DNA of 64,000 nt. Origin: Hymenopus coronatus. Taxonomy: Eukaryota; Arthropoda; Insecta; Mantodea; Hymenopodidae. The notes under the pieces are model-generated. The model did no database searches, was not told the origin of the DNA, and worked only from the letters and a program-made list of their open reading frames with translations. The stretch lies in the NCBI GenBank assembly GCA_030762935.1, contig CM060900.1, positions 401,811,632 through 401,875,631 on the forward strand, read 5' to 3'. The position numbers and the translations under genes are program-made. This document shows positions 34,607 through 46,620 of this stretch, piece after piece. The stretch's first letter is position 1, and every line of letters starts with the position of its first letter.

Positions 34607-35519
34607 CAATCTCTTCAGTTCTTATTTTGAATATTCTTCTGAAATAAACAAGTCTGCTTCTTTCAGAATGAATTTTTGGCAATTGTTAAGAACAGCAACA
34701 CCACATTTTTTGGAAGTGCAAACTTGCTAAACAACTAAACACATGAGAAAAAGGCAAGCCAGCATACACCACTTATAAAAAGCTGTTATACTCCGAAAAC
34801 CATTGTATCACTCTCGGTAATTACTAAATGTTCAGGGGTAGAAAGTAATTGGATTAGCTGTAAGAAATACCTTTAGGTGATTTTTACTTGTAATAGTTAT
34901 TTTTAAAACATGTAATTTTTACTTGTAATCTACTTCTTGAATTGATATTATAATCATTACATTGCAGTTAATCCATTATCAATATCCGTATTCGATACAT
35001 GGCTTGATGTGTTTGGCAATGCTGGAGCATTTGTGTGGCATCGCCATGAACCTGCTGCAGCACATATAAATTGTAGCTAGACATTCTTTGTGTTCACTTT
35101 CTCTCAGTTTCTGCAGACGATTGACCGTATGGAGTAAGAGCTCTATTACTATGGACAACTTACACATTGGTTCAGAAGTGGAGGAAGCAAGCGGAGGAGA
35201 AGTTAGGGAGTTTCCATTCCATTGAGTAATTATTTTGAAATAGTTGGCTCTCATACTAAAAGTGACATGAGTGTCACTTGCAAACTTTGTTTGAGGCTGA
35301 AGAAAATTTTGAAATTGGCATGGAGCACCACTTCCAATTTAAGGAAGCACATAACGGTAACCTTAACCTTAAATGTAATAGGTACATTGTAGTGACTAGT
35401 GGCACACATGTTTGTTAACAAGTGACGAATTTCATAGTTCAAACTCATTTACTTACAAATTTACATTTCATAATTAATGAATTTTTCATTTTGGAAGCCA
35501 TCAGTAACCACTAAATGCT

Positions 35520-36530
35520 GCGTTTGACTTCTCGCTGCCTAGTTACTGCACCCATCGGTCAGAACTGGTCAGCTGACGGGGGCGGTACCGCTATCCTCAT
35601 AAAAACCATATTGCAATAACACTCTTCCAGCTCCCAGTCCTGTAACACGTGGAGACTTTTGCCATTAAGCTTGCCATAAGTGGGCTTGAAACACTGCTGG
35701 TAGCGGTATATGACCAACCCGATCATCGCTTCTACGAAGTAACGCCTTACTGAATCTGCACCCTATAGTATGAATCGCAGGAGATCTCACCCGCGGATGG
35801 CCGGATCGTCTCGACATCATGATCAGCAAGAGCGCCATTCCATCTATACTTCTCGGCGATTAACGATTTGGTCTCTGGGACCGTATCAGCTCTGTACACA
35901 CCAGACTGGACGATTGAGATCGACTGGGATACAGCCATCCAGGATCTTAACCAATCTGTCGACACGCCACCTTACATCGATTTAATGAAGGCTCGGGAAG
36001 CGGCAGCTACGGACTTTTCCCAACAGATTCTGAATGCGGTACGCGCGCTTACCTACCGCATTATGTCAGACAAACTTGACACGAGAGCCATGCCTAAAAA
36101 ACTCCAGTAGCTACTAAAAGCCAAGGCCGGAAACTAGGGCAGCGCTTCCTCCATTGCAGGATCCAAGCAGTTTACCAACGGTTCAAACCCCTGGCAAGGG
36201 GCATGCTTCGCGCGCACCGCAAAGCGCCTGTGGAAATACAATGGCCAACATAAACCTGGAAGAGAAGCAACCTCCTGAGGAAAGACAAAAGTAAGCTCCA
36301 GCACCCTCTTCGCGGCACTCGAGGGAGACTCCTCTTTGAGCCTAAGAGAAGGCCACTGATTTTTGCAGATCATCCAGTCTCAATTCGAACCCCGGGAACA
36401 CCCTCAGAAATAAGACTTTACTGAACTCGTGGAGGCGACGGTCGAGGAGATCCACATCCATAGAATCATCACCCTAAAGGTGGCTTCCGAACTCTAAAGC
36501 CTGAATCCTCGTGAAGCTCTGGCCACAGCG
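35520..36530 (+). pseudogene. LINE endonuclease and linker relic
   Basis: Begins just outside the right arm. In mixed frames the plus strand reads GGGTAILIKT (about 35,580), LLVAVYDQPDHRFYE-type residues (about 35,700), RPDRLDIMISKSAIPSIL (about 35,805), and VSALYTPDWTIEIDWDTAIQ after it. This is the order of an APE-type endonuclease up to its SDHxPV region, followed by the linker to RT. 36,110-36,500 continues the linker (FEPREHPQ, ELVEATVEEIHI). Multiple stops. No RT follows. GC-richer than its surroundings. Confidence 0.75.
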
Positions 36531-36960
36531 CCCTTGCTCTAGCAAGGCGTCACCGACCCTATCGTCGCTGCTGTGCCTACGGGCATAGCCAGGAAGTCTA
36601 CTCTTTGCCGCCGATGTGTCATTTCTGTGGCACCAACTCCTTCACCTCTGAGTGCACTGGGCACGACCTCCGCCGCCGTTGTCGCCGGTTTTGTGCCACC
36701 TATGGTGGCACGGGACTCTTCACTAGGCAAATCCAGTACCCCCAGCTATCCCAATAGCAGGCAACGAGCTCCGCAGCCAGCCCGGGCATCTCCGTAGCAA
36801 CATGCCCCTCCAAGAGGAATCTTCCCAAACACATACAGCGCAGCCAACGTCATCACCACCCAAGGACTTCAACCAGGAATTCCAAGGCATACACGACGCT
36901 TTTAAGGACCAACTTTTGGAGTTTCTGAATTTCATGGCGAAGCTGGTGGCCCTATAGGGT
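36531..36960 (+). pseudogene. LINE ORF1 zinc-knuckle fragment, copy 1
   Basis: The plus strand reads RRCCAYGHSQEVYSLPP, then CHFCGTNSFTSECTGHD, then RRFCATYGGTG. These are clustered Cys/His residues of the zinc-knuckle part of a LINE ORF1 (gag-like, RNA-binding) protein. A second related copy lies at 37,840-38,340. It directly follows endonuclease sequence, which is the reverse of the normal ORF1-then-ORF2 order, so the two pieces come from different copies or a rearrangement. Confidence 0.7.
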
Positions 36961-37081
36961 CAGGTGTCAACCATGTTACTCACTGGCTTGAAGTTTTATC
37001 AAACCACGTCCACCGACTTTCATAAGGGTATCGAGAAGCTAAAAGATTACTTCCGGGTTGCCGTCCAGGAGCAGATGATAG

Positions 37082-37226
37082 TGGCCGTGTGGTGACCGAG
37101 TGAGATTAGTGTTAGATAAAGCGGCACAGGGGCGTGGTTTCTCCCGCCATCACATTCCACTGGCGCTCTATCATCAGTGTCATCGCCTGCGTAGCCATAG
37201 CAGTAAAATCGGACGTTAAAAGAAGT
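37082..37226 (+). repeat. Diverged SINE, family C
   Basis: The head GTGGCCGTGTGGTGACCGAG and the body CTCCCGCCATCACATTCCAC, then ATCATCAGTGTCATCGCCTG and GACGTTAAAAG, match the copies at 54,026 and 60,019. It is shorter and lacks box B. Confidence 0.65.
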
Positions 37227-37639
37227 AGATGGCAGTTCTCCAGGTGCGTCTGACATTCAGTTCCACAGCAGCAAACGCGGGGACCGGCTCTTGGCTCCTG
37301 AGGCCGGCATCATTCAACTAACCTTTGGAGGTAATCTCACCCTTAAACCTTCACCTCAAATCCATCTTGTCTCCCTTTGACCTTCGTTAATCACTCCGAA
37401 TTTCCTTTTTTTTCTCCTTCCTATCTTCCGGTGGAGGGGTTTTTAGATAGTATGCCGCATTGGCGAGCGAAGTGCCCAAAATATCCTCCCAGTCATTGCA
37501 CCTTCTTGGAGATGCCGACGGAACATCTTTGCAGAGCCGCAGTCTCTATAGCCACCATCGCTCCCCCGGTATCCACCGCTCTCCGGCATCCGTTGAGAAG
37601 CCTTGGCAGTACGCCATCGGAATGTGCAGCAATCACCAA
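37227..37639. other. GC-rich LINE debris, unassigned
   Basis: Probably the N-terminal part of the ORF1 relic that follows. Frames at 37,377-37,814 (+) and 37,443-37,799 (-) overlap and neither shows a domain over its whole length. Confidence 0.4.
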
Positions 37640-38340
37640 CACCTCTGACCGCCCCCCCCCCCCCGCGTGGTTCAGTGTCATAGTTAGGGGGATACCTGGG
37701 GGACCTTTCCACTCGGCATTTCCTCGTAGCAGCGCAGTCGCGGTTTCCCTCTTTTTGGGCCATCCCCATCGTCTGCAGCCGGCGACCAACGTCGCTCATA
37801 AGGTGGTGTTGTAGGACTGATTAGACCTGAAAGCTGCCTGGTCAGGCGACTCCTGGTCGTCGAAATTAGCCGAAAGGAACGTCACCGGCCCTGTCGCCGC
37901 TGCCTTGCCTACGGTTACAGTCATGAAACCTTCTCCTTGTCGCCACGGTGTCATTGTGGCAACGAAGCCAACATCCCGAATGCACTGGACATGATGCCGC
38001 CGACGCCGATTCTGTGCCTTCTGTGGTGGCTCAAGGCACTTCACTGGCCAGACCGTGTGCCTTCTTTGTCCTCTGCGGACTTCGCCACCAGCCCAGAATA
38101 AAGCACCACAATCACCCTCGCTTTCTCAACGCAGCTTCATTAGGAGACCATGGCCACCAACAACTTTCTCCAAGAGCTGACAGTCAGTCATGCCAGCATC
38201 CTGGAGGCAATCCGAGATCTACATGCTGAGTTCCTGAACTTGTCAGTATTGCTCACCACGCTGGAAAAGCACTTCACCCAACTCGCCGAAACAAACAACG
38301 TCCAACAGGGTCATTCAGGCATCGCTAGTGTCCTCAAGGG
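37640..38340 (+). pseudogene. LINE ORF1 fragment, copy 2
   Basis: After a C13 tract (about 37,653), WFSVIVRGIPGG matches the RNA-binding entry of LINE ORF1 proteins. ISRKERHRPCRRCLAYGYSH (about 37,865) and the following CHCGNEA and FCAFCGGS residues form the zinc-knuckle array. A downstream frame (38,150-38,344) reads NNFLQELTVSHASILEAIRD, then LHAEFLNLSVLLTTLEKHF, a likely coiled coil. Frames shift several times. Confidence 0.65.
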
Positions 38341-38867
38341 CTGATCAACAGTGATGAAGGTAGTGGAAAGAAAAGTTGTGCAAAGGGCTCAGCACCAGTC
38401 ACGGCTTATCCTTTAGCAACTGGACCGAACCTGGAATCCACCGCTTGAGCGTGCGGCATCTAGTGCACACCCCGCAGGAGCCAATAACCCGTAACATCAC
38501 CTCAGCACATAGGGCTACATTTACGTTTGAGCATTTGTTAAGGCGGGAGTCCCCCCCCCCCCCGCGGATTTCTTCGACGGTAATGAACCAGTCACCCAAA
38601 CCGTGAGAGTCAGTTACGACGGTAAGTTCGGAGTGTGCAGTTGTATGCAGCGAATGTCGAAAGAAAGCTGTACATCAGAACTGTTGCGAAAGCATCGAAT
38701 AAAGCCGCTTATTTCTAAACAGATTCTATTTGTATTCCGCTGGAAGAAATAAAGAGATGTTCGAGCAATAATGAGCTACTATTATTATTTATTATTTTAT
38801 TTATTTACTCTTATCAATGCATGTATTAATATGTTATTTGCCAATAATTTTATCCTATAACATTATA
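38341..38867. other. Unassigned, with C tract
   Basis: Contains a C14 run at about 38,551 and an AT-rich end next to the mariner-like element. No gene seen. Confidence 0.45.
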
Positions 38868-40193
38868 CAGGGTGTACATAAATGAATATCGGGGTGTTAA
38901 CTCTTCATAATACTTATTACATTCAACTTACAATTATAAATGATATGTCAAATGAAAAAGCAACTCAAACAGTTTTGTTTGTTGGCACAAGCGCGCGAAA
39001 TGTTTCTGCCGCAATCCGCTAGACAGCGGTAGTAGCAAACATGGCGACTAGTAAACAGAAAGCGTTTTGTGTTTTGCAATTTGCAAAGACCGAATCTGTA
39101 GTTACTGTGCAGCGTGCGTTCCCTAGTAAGTTCGGTTGTGATCCTCCTAGTGATAAAAACATTCGTAGATGGTATAATCAGTTTGAAGATACCGGCTGCC
39201 TTTGTAAAGGGAAGAGCACGCGAAGACCAGGAGTAAGTGAAGAGACTGTTGAGCGAGTGAGAGAGCCGTTCACTCGTAGTCCAAATAAAGCAGTCCGGAA
39301 GGCTAGTCGTGAATTACAAGTTCCTGTGTCGACTGTCTGGAAAGTTGTAAGAAAACGCTTACAGCTACGTCCTTACCGTTTACAGTTATTACAGGTTCTA
39401 AAGCCGACAGACCACGGATTACGTGCCAAATTCGCAAACATGTTGTTTCATGACGATTTTGTGGATCGTGTTGTCTTCAGTGATGAATCGACCTTTCACC
39501 TTAGTGGACATGTTAACACTCGTAATGTGCGCATCTGGGGCTCAGAAAATCCTCACGAGATGGTACAAATGCAATGAGATTCCCCTAAAGTGAATGTTTT
39601 TTTATGCGGTATCCCGGCGAAAAGTTTATGGGCCTTTTGTTTTTGGTGAACCTACTGTAACTGGCACTTCTTACCTTGATACACTAGAGCAATAGCTCTT
39701 CCCTCAGTTGGAAGAAAATGAGCCAGAGAACTTCATTTTCCAGCGGGATGGTGCGCCACCTCATTGGCATAACGAAGTACGCGATTGGTTGAACGTCACT
39801 GTACCCGAGCGCTGGATAGGCCGCAAGGGCCCTAATGACAGGGCTTGCTATGCATGGCCTCCACGTTCTCCTGACTTAACGCCATGGGATTTTTACCTTT
39901 GGAGCTTCGTCAAGGATCGTGCGTACGTGCCTCCGCTACCAGCTGACCTCCCTGAATTAAGAAACCGGATTGAAGCAGCTGTTGCTACAATTACTGAATA
40001 CACACTTATCAACGTTTGGGAAGAACTCGGCTAGAGACTTGATGTGTGCCGTGTGACAAAGGGTAGTCACATTGAACTTCTTGGTAAAACTGTTTGAGTT
40101 GCTTTTTCATTTGACATATCATTTATAACGTAAGTTGAATGTAATAAATATTATAAAGAGTTAAAACCCCGATATTCGTTTATATGCGCCCTG
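38868..40193 (+). mobile_element. Mariner-like DNA transposon with complete ends
   Basis: 1,326 bp element flanked by TA on both sides (38,866-38,867 and 40,194-40,195), the target duplication of Tc1/mariner elements. Terminal inverted repeats of about 109 bp (38,868-38,976 and 40,086-40,193) begin CAGGGTGTACATAAATGAAT and, on the other strand, CAGGGCGCATATAAACGAAT. They differ at about a tenth of positions. The transposase inside is broken (see next entry). Confidence 0.95.
39041..40034 (+). pseudogene. Mariner-like transposase, inactivated
   Basis: The N-terminal part, 39,041-39,577, has paired DNA-binding motifs (WYNQFEDTGCLCKGKSTRRP, then VSTVWKVVRKRLQLRPYRLQ) and VVFSDESTFHLSG with the first catalytic Asp. 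It stops at a TGA where CGA (Arg) is expected. Nearby a T run has gained a base (frameshift at about 39,600), and a TAG at 39,693 stands where TGG (Trp) is expected. The rest, 39,708-40,034, carries FQRDGAPPHWH (second Asp) and WPPRSPDLTPWDFYLW (third Asp). All three Asp remain. Total length is close to the usual 330-345 residues. The two stops look like C-to-T or G-to-A decay. Confidence 0.93.
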
Positions 40194-40329
40194 TATAATA
40201 ATTTTATTTTTATTTCTAAATACTTCTTAAAAATATTTTATTTAGATTATTATTTATGTTTCTTTTAGTTAATAAACAAATCCATTTAAAATATTAACTT
40301 TTTAACTTTACTATTATTATTATTATTAT

Positions 40330-41330
40330 TATACAAAATGAATGTTGGAAGTTAGCGGTGATATAATTCGAGATGAGATTAACAAAGCAGAGTATCTTTT
40401 AGCAATGGTAAATTGCGCAACAGATGTGTTAGAACACGCTCACATAGTTTTCAGATATGAGAGACAGGTGGAGTCCAAGCAAAGGTAAAATGTCCAATTT
40501 CGATTTATATACACTATTAATACACACCAGTTAAATCTGATTATAAAGATTCATTACAAAATCCTAGTGCAAGAGTATTTTTCTGCACTTTGTCAGACAT
40601 TCCTGCGTTTATCAACAAATCTCTGCAACGAGTAGCAGCACCTAAAGAAATTGTTGTCGAAGGGTCCATACTGGTGCTCCAACCGGACGCAAGTTTAAAT
40701 AAACTATCAACATTATGAAGGAGTATTTTTTGCTTTCATTCTCTTATGAGATTGTGCCCCATGTGAAAGCTTTGTATGAACTGTTAGAAGCGACATAGAT
40801 TGTTCCATTGAAGACTATAAATAACGTTTAAAGCTTTGTAGTGTAGTGGCAATTGTATGGGAGGAGGTGGAAAAAAATGTGAATGTGTAACAAGGATGCA
40901 GTAATAAACGTACATTACACACCCATAGGCTAGTAGAACTTAAGGAAGTTAGTAGTATTTCACCCCGGAGGTCCAGAGTCAATTCCAGAATTTTTATCGT
41001 CTTTCTGTAGGAAAAACTCTTCCAGAGCGAGAACTTACCACAATATTCAAAAACATTTCCTGACGTCTTGAATATCGTGGCTCAGCAAGATAGTATATAT
41101 TCTAGATTACCGGCTGAAAACTGATCTCGTTATCTTATTAAAATGCATGTTATCGGAACTGACAAATGTCCTCAGAAATCTGGTAACTACACCTGTAACT
41201 ACTGCAGAACCAGAAAGATGTTTTTCGACTGTTAAAACTGATCACAACGTTCCTAAATTATAAAAAGACGAGAACATCTTTCTGCACTTGCTAAGTTGTC
41301 AATTGAGAAGAAATTGATTTGATGCATAGG
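40330..41330 (+). pseudogene. hAT-type transposase relic
   Basis: The end is clear. From about 41,165 the plus strand reads LRNLVTTPVTTAEPERCFST, then, after a stop and frame change, REHLSALAKLSIEKKLI and a TGA at 41,320. This is the hAT C-terminal dimerisation domain (pattern PVTSAxxERxFS...LSxLAxLSIEKxL) of the ZMYM/DUF4371-associated kind. Upstream 40,350-41,100 is probably the same gene but too decayed to read. An ATT microsatellite lies at 40,310-40,332. Confidence 0.75.
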
Positions 41331-44031
41331 CGGTTTCAACAGCAGATTAATGGAGTTTTCTCAACTTTAAGATCGCATATACTTCATTTTTCCTCTGTAA
41401 TTAGGCGAGTTTTAATTATTTCATCAACTCGTTTTTTGTGTTACCTGTTATGGAATGTTATCTGTTTTAGCCAAGAACCACCGTTGGTATGTATAATTGT
41501 GTAAACATGCAAAGGCTCCCTCAGAAGCAGTAGTATCAGCTCTGGCAAAATAGTTATTACGATGGCGAAGTCAGTTGAACTTTACGCTCGAATATTGATT
41601 TAGATAAAAGAGACTAGTTGTGTTCTCTTAAAATGTTATATCCCTCTCTATAAATGGGGGAGACTAGGCTTGAAAGAGTGTTTAAACACATACCTAACCT
41701 TTTGTGGGAAAACATTTCTACACTTCTATAGTCTTTCTCCTGCTTTACCTACTTCATTGTTTCACTTTGACCTAACAATATGTGTATTTGAACATGGAAT
41801 ATCATCTTATGTAAACTTTAATGTTATTCAGGCTAGCTAAACATTGGAAACATTCAAGTATCTTTAAACATGCATTAAATTTATTTGGCATAATAAATGT
41901 GGTAAGTAAATACCAGCAATTAATGACACTATTATCGCTGTTTTTCTATTACTGGTAACAATAATTCTCATTTTAAATGTAAAGACATACAAAGGTGATG
42001 CTTATTTAAACCGTAATCTTAAACGGACTGTTTTTAAAACTCGGGTGCGTTCCATTAACAAGAAGGTCTCTATCCATTATGGGTTACCCACATAACTTTT
42101 AAGGCTATTCTTAAAAAAACAACTTATTTTCCTATCTATTTCATTGTAAATTCAAGAGGGATAGAGTAATCCGAATGGAAATATACTTAAAACCACGCTG
42201 GTTTTGAATGTCATGTTCTTTTTTAGGGATTGCGAGAAACGACCGAATTGAACAGCACTTAAAAATGGTATGTACTACATGTCTTTGCCTACTATTTTTA
42301 TTAGTGAGTTATTGCCAAACTTATCTATCGATTTGCCTCATTATAGATAATCGAAATAAACCTTCGCAGATACATTACACATTTTGTTATAGATACAAAG
42401 AGATTTGCGATCGTCAAATTTTAAATATATGGACGCTATATGGTGACTTTAAATTTCGACCCTGTTAGCGGTACATGTTGCATGAGTGCTTATCCTTCCC
42501 CCATTGTTTGGCACGTCGGTAGACACAAGGTACTATAGAATGTTGCGTTGATTCATTCACAGGAAAAGCAGTCTCAATGTCCATCACGAACTACAGTGCA
42601 GCTACTCTTTCGGGACAAGTGTTATGTAATAATGTGACGTATCTACTCCTTTTATTCCTTATCTAGAATAAAGTTAAACGTAACAATTTCCAATAATACA
42701 AAACTTACAAATTAAGAGAGCATTAGCAGTTGATGGTGCGATTGCAAGTAGCAGAGAACTGAGTATAAAATAGCATGTTTTGGAAGCCGGTTTCTACCCT
42801 CGTAGTTCTGTGCATGAACCGTCACGTTAACATGATGGTTTGTAACACGGAATGCAATTCAGCCTTCTCCTTAGTCGCAACTCAGTGCTCCACGTCGAGT
42901 TCACAACCTCGCATGAATACAGAATTGAAGTCACCTGGTGTGCAAAATATTCTGACAGTGCGGAGTTTTGAACCAAATCCTGTATCTTGTAATCTTTCCC
43001 CGCTGACATGTAGCCATCATGGCGGTGTATCACAAACAAGCCCTTGCATTTGAACTCTGGTAATAAAGGTAATAACAACACGCCATCGTGATAGATGCAT
43101 GTGTTTTCATCATCCTGAGAAACAGGTTTGGTCCAATCTATTTATTTTTAAGAATTTACATACATTATGCATTCCTGATGTATAACCCTATTATATATTC
43201 CATACGGTTATGAAAATGTGACATTTTCTTTAAAAGTATATTAAGAAACTGATTATTTTAAATAAGGAAGTAGTTTGTATTGCACAACTACCTTTAACAC
43301 GAGAGCAGCTAATGAGAGGTGAATAGTGCACATGATAGTTAAAAAGATATCTGGGTAAGCTTGTAGTTATGGTATATAATTACAAGTTGCTAAAGATAAC
43401 TGTAAATAAATATTGAATTGAAAATCTGTAATATATGTGTGCACTTTATATATTGACGCTTTAGCACTCTTACATCAACCGGCATCGTGCGTCATTATGG
43501 AAATTAAATTGCTAATTATGCACCATTGGACAACAGTAAACTAGGAGGACGTGTACTAATGTCAGTTTTTGGACCATATAACTCTTGATTTTGATATGCA
43601 CCACGAAAATGTGTATACCGGGTGGGGGGCTAAATGTCCTCAGAGAAGACTAAAGGACTTCTGCTTTTTCCAAACGGTTGAGACATATGTGTATGTTTAA
43701 AGTTTATGATAGAACAGCAGCCAACTACATTTTCACCCTCTTTAATTTCTTCCTTAATCATCTCTTGTCGCCTTAATTTAATATAGTTTGTTCTTTTGTA
43801 CAAATCACTATTATCACTGGAGCTACGATGTCGTAACAAGTAGCCAGATAACTGATCACGTGTACGCCACGCAGCTGTGCTATCTCTTGCACCCTCACTA
43901 TCAAATTCGTAGCTTTGGTATAAAAGACGTTACCAACATTGGTTTCCTATTTGATGGATTTTAAAACATGAATTAAGCTGTTAATTGATTCAAATACATT
44001 CTGTTATAGCATTTGCTTAAGTTAAATAAAA
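41331..44031. other. Unassigned AT-rich sequence
   Basis: 2.7 kb without a recognisable gene, RNA or element. Open frames at 42,208-42,468 and 42,775-43,053 (+) and 42,827-43,081 (-) have no domain. Confidence 0.5.
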
Positions 44032-44850
44032 ATATCCGATTCGTTCCATTCACATAACTTTCTCTAGCTGTTCCAAAGACAAACTATTCTTACAGAAATT
44101 ATTTTTTTATCCGCATCATGTTAATCCAGATAAACGTTAGCAGAATTGGTATTATTACTTGCTTCATTGAAAGTATTAGGTTAATAAGGGAGTGCATTAT
44201 GTTAAAGCGATAGTCAAATCTTTTAAAAGCTGGTCGCTATATGAAACAATTGAGGTTCGGTTCGCTTTGCGCGGTCCTGTTGGAGAAAAATTTTGAAACC
44301 CTAACAAGGAATGTCTCAAAAAACGGTGAACTTTACTAGAAAAACGTATATCATTTAAATCGTGTGTTTTAACGAGAATCAACGTTTTTTGTGTATTGAG
44401 TTTTTTGTCTGTCCCTTACGGTTTAACTGCTATGTAACATTCTGCAAAACTCATCCAGAATAAAAGCTCTTCAGAGGCTATTCCCAGAAAATTCAAAATA
44501 AACATTTTATTTGTGATGTAAATATATTTAACATTTTAATCAAAACTGTTACAGACATTTGAGAAAAACAAAATTTACAAAAATGTTTCCATGTGAAGGG
44601 TGTTTGTGGTGAGAGCTCTTTTTGAAAATCTTCGTTGCGCATCCTTGGAAGATACTAAATACATAAATGCGAAGTTTGATTTTAAGGGTATTTTCTCTTT
44701 TGAGCTATGCTGTCAAAAGACACACGGACCTTTTTCTAGAATTTTTTTCGAACTCAAGGTACCTCAAAACTTATATTTCCGGTGAAATCTCGACATCGAA
44801 TTTTTTGGTGGAGTATAATACATTATCTGGCAACTATGTATAATGTATAT
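44032..44850 (+). repeat. Dispersed repeat family X, copy
   Basis: From CGTTCCATTCACATAACTTT to CTATGTATAATGTATATACG. Shared blocks are AGGCTATTCCCAGAAAATTC (about 44,477), GAAGATACTAAATACATAAA (about 44,650) and GGTGAAATCTCGACATCGAA. The CA tract is only CACACGG here. Confidence 0.85.
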
Positions 44851-46620
44851 ACGTGCTAGAGACAGTAGTAATACGCTTTTATTTGTTCTTAGTTAACATT
44901 TAACATGAATGTATATCACGGTTGTTTGGTTTTTACAGCATATATCTGCTTAAGTTAACATTTAAGTTAATACATATTTTTGTTATCCTTTTATTAAAAT
45001 CTTAACAATTGTGATCCAATTTTTAAGCATTTTCATTAAACAGAAAACACACTTAGGACTTGCCTTGGCAATGAAGCACCACTCTCAAATTTAATATCGT
45101 TCCAGTAATGCACTAACCAATTCACTATTGGATCGAATAAGCTACTATTAAGACACATCGGTGAAGGCATGCATTCTACTCAGCGGCGAACCAGGCCTTG
45201 ACCGTCAAAGTGTTGCGAATGGTTTTCAAAATCTCTAATTCAAAGAATATTAACGTTTTTGAATGCACTCATCGACATCTAATTTAAATGATGGCATCTG
45301 TACCTCTTACATCACAATATTAACCTGTATCAGCCATATCAAACAGGGGGAACCGCAACGGCTGGAAGGTGAAAACGTCTTCATCACAGTTGCGAATGAA
45401 AGATTACTAGTCTGCAGGATTTCTCCATTCGAGTGAACTTAAAATTATTTTTGGAAACTATAAAGAACAAAGCGCGGGGAACGCGATATGCAAAACAACC
45501 AGTGTAATATCTATTGCTCTATGCATTATCATTGTCGTTAAGCTATTCAACATTGCAGGCTTTCGGGCATGAAAGATTGCAGAAAAAATATCAGGGCAGG
45601 TGGTCTTTCGTGTCTGAGCTTTTGACTAAGAGTTTTAACATTGTTATAAGAGACGATAAGAATGTTTTTATACCAAGTGTCACCCACACGGATAAATTAG
45701 TTCAGAGGCCGTGTGAAATGACAATTGAAATCCATAGTGTCGCAAACGTTATTTTTCACGTTCGCTTCTGATCTCAGTCTGCCGTGAGTTAATAGCGTCT
45801 CGGTTGCCGAATATACGGGCAAGGTTCATTCACATATCTGTCGCATTAGTTGATTGATTAGTATACATCCAATTGGCTTTAGGTACATGATAAACACGGA
45901 ATGAATTATTACAGCAAACGACAATGCCATGTGAGTCACTTGGAAAATTGAATGTGCCGGCATTTTGCTATGGCAGCTCAGTTGGTTAGTGCAGCGGTAT
46001 GGTATGCCGAAGATACGTGGTTAAATTTCCAACTATGGCGTTGAACTTTTCAGTGTGCCTTTCCAACTTTAGGGTATACATGACGCACCTCGTAGAATAG
46101 TTAACCTTGATGAAGATGGTTTCAAATCCTGTTATGCCTCTAAATAAAATGTTATTGGAAAGGAAGCGAAATACTCGACTAGAAGTACTAAACGGATGAT
46201 GATCGTTGGTGTTAAGTCAACTACTGGGTCATCAAGCGCCCTCTACTACTCGGAAAATGCAGATTTAAAATGCATAATTGCAATCGCTTCCAAGTTCAAT
46301 TCCAATACATTCAATATAATGGATGTAAAGCGCTTTCATGTGACAAAAATCTTGCCTACGGTATTAATATAACACTAGATTTTGCGGTAAATAATGCCGA
46401 AATTACTATAACTATAAATTACATGTAACATTCATAACGCACAAAGCTGCACCTAACGCATATATTCTGAAGTACAATGAGTGTCATTGATGAGTGTATA
46501 CGCCAGCAATCAGTGAATCCAACAAGTAATGTTTGTACAATATGAAGCAGTATTATAATGGACAAACTATGGTCCGCATCTGTTGAGCTAGAAAATAAAA
46601 ACTATCACCATAGTAGAGGC
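44851..46620. other. Unassigned, with one decayed tRNA-like unit
   Basis: No gene. At about 45,972-46,045 a tRNA-like head (box A GCAGCTCAGTTGGTTAGTGC, weak box B GTGGTTAAATTTC) looks like a SINE relic or dead tRNA. The frame 45,514-45,771 has no domain. Confidence 0.4.

Larger units (their letters stand above)
24916..35510 (-). repeat. Right arm of the giant inverted repeat
   Basis: Reverse complement of 8,081-18,682. The inner edge is TGGAGCATCC at 24,916, the outer edge CAGTAACCA ending at 35,510. Beyond both edges similarity stops at once. Inside, all features of the left arm recur in reverse order, with a few substitutions and homopolymer length changes. Confidence 0.97.

Noticed and set aside
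8081..35510. The palindrome as a giant foldback transposon or Polinton/Maverick-type element
   Set aside because: No capsid, polymerase B, integrase or protease genes of such elements in the arms, no target-site duplication at the outer edges, and the content is a mosaic of unrelated dead elements.
45972..46045. Possible tRNA gene (GCAGCTCAGTTGGTTAGTGC)
   Set aside because: No proper acceptor stem, and box B is mutated (GTGGTTAAATTTC). Treated as a dead tRNA-like unit.
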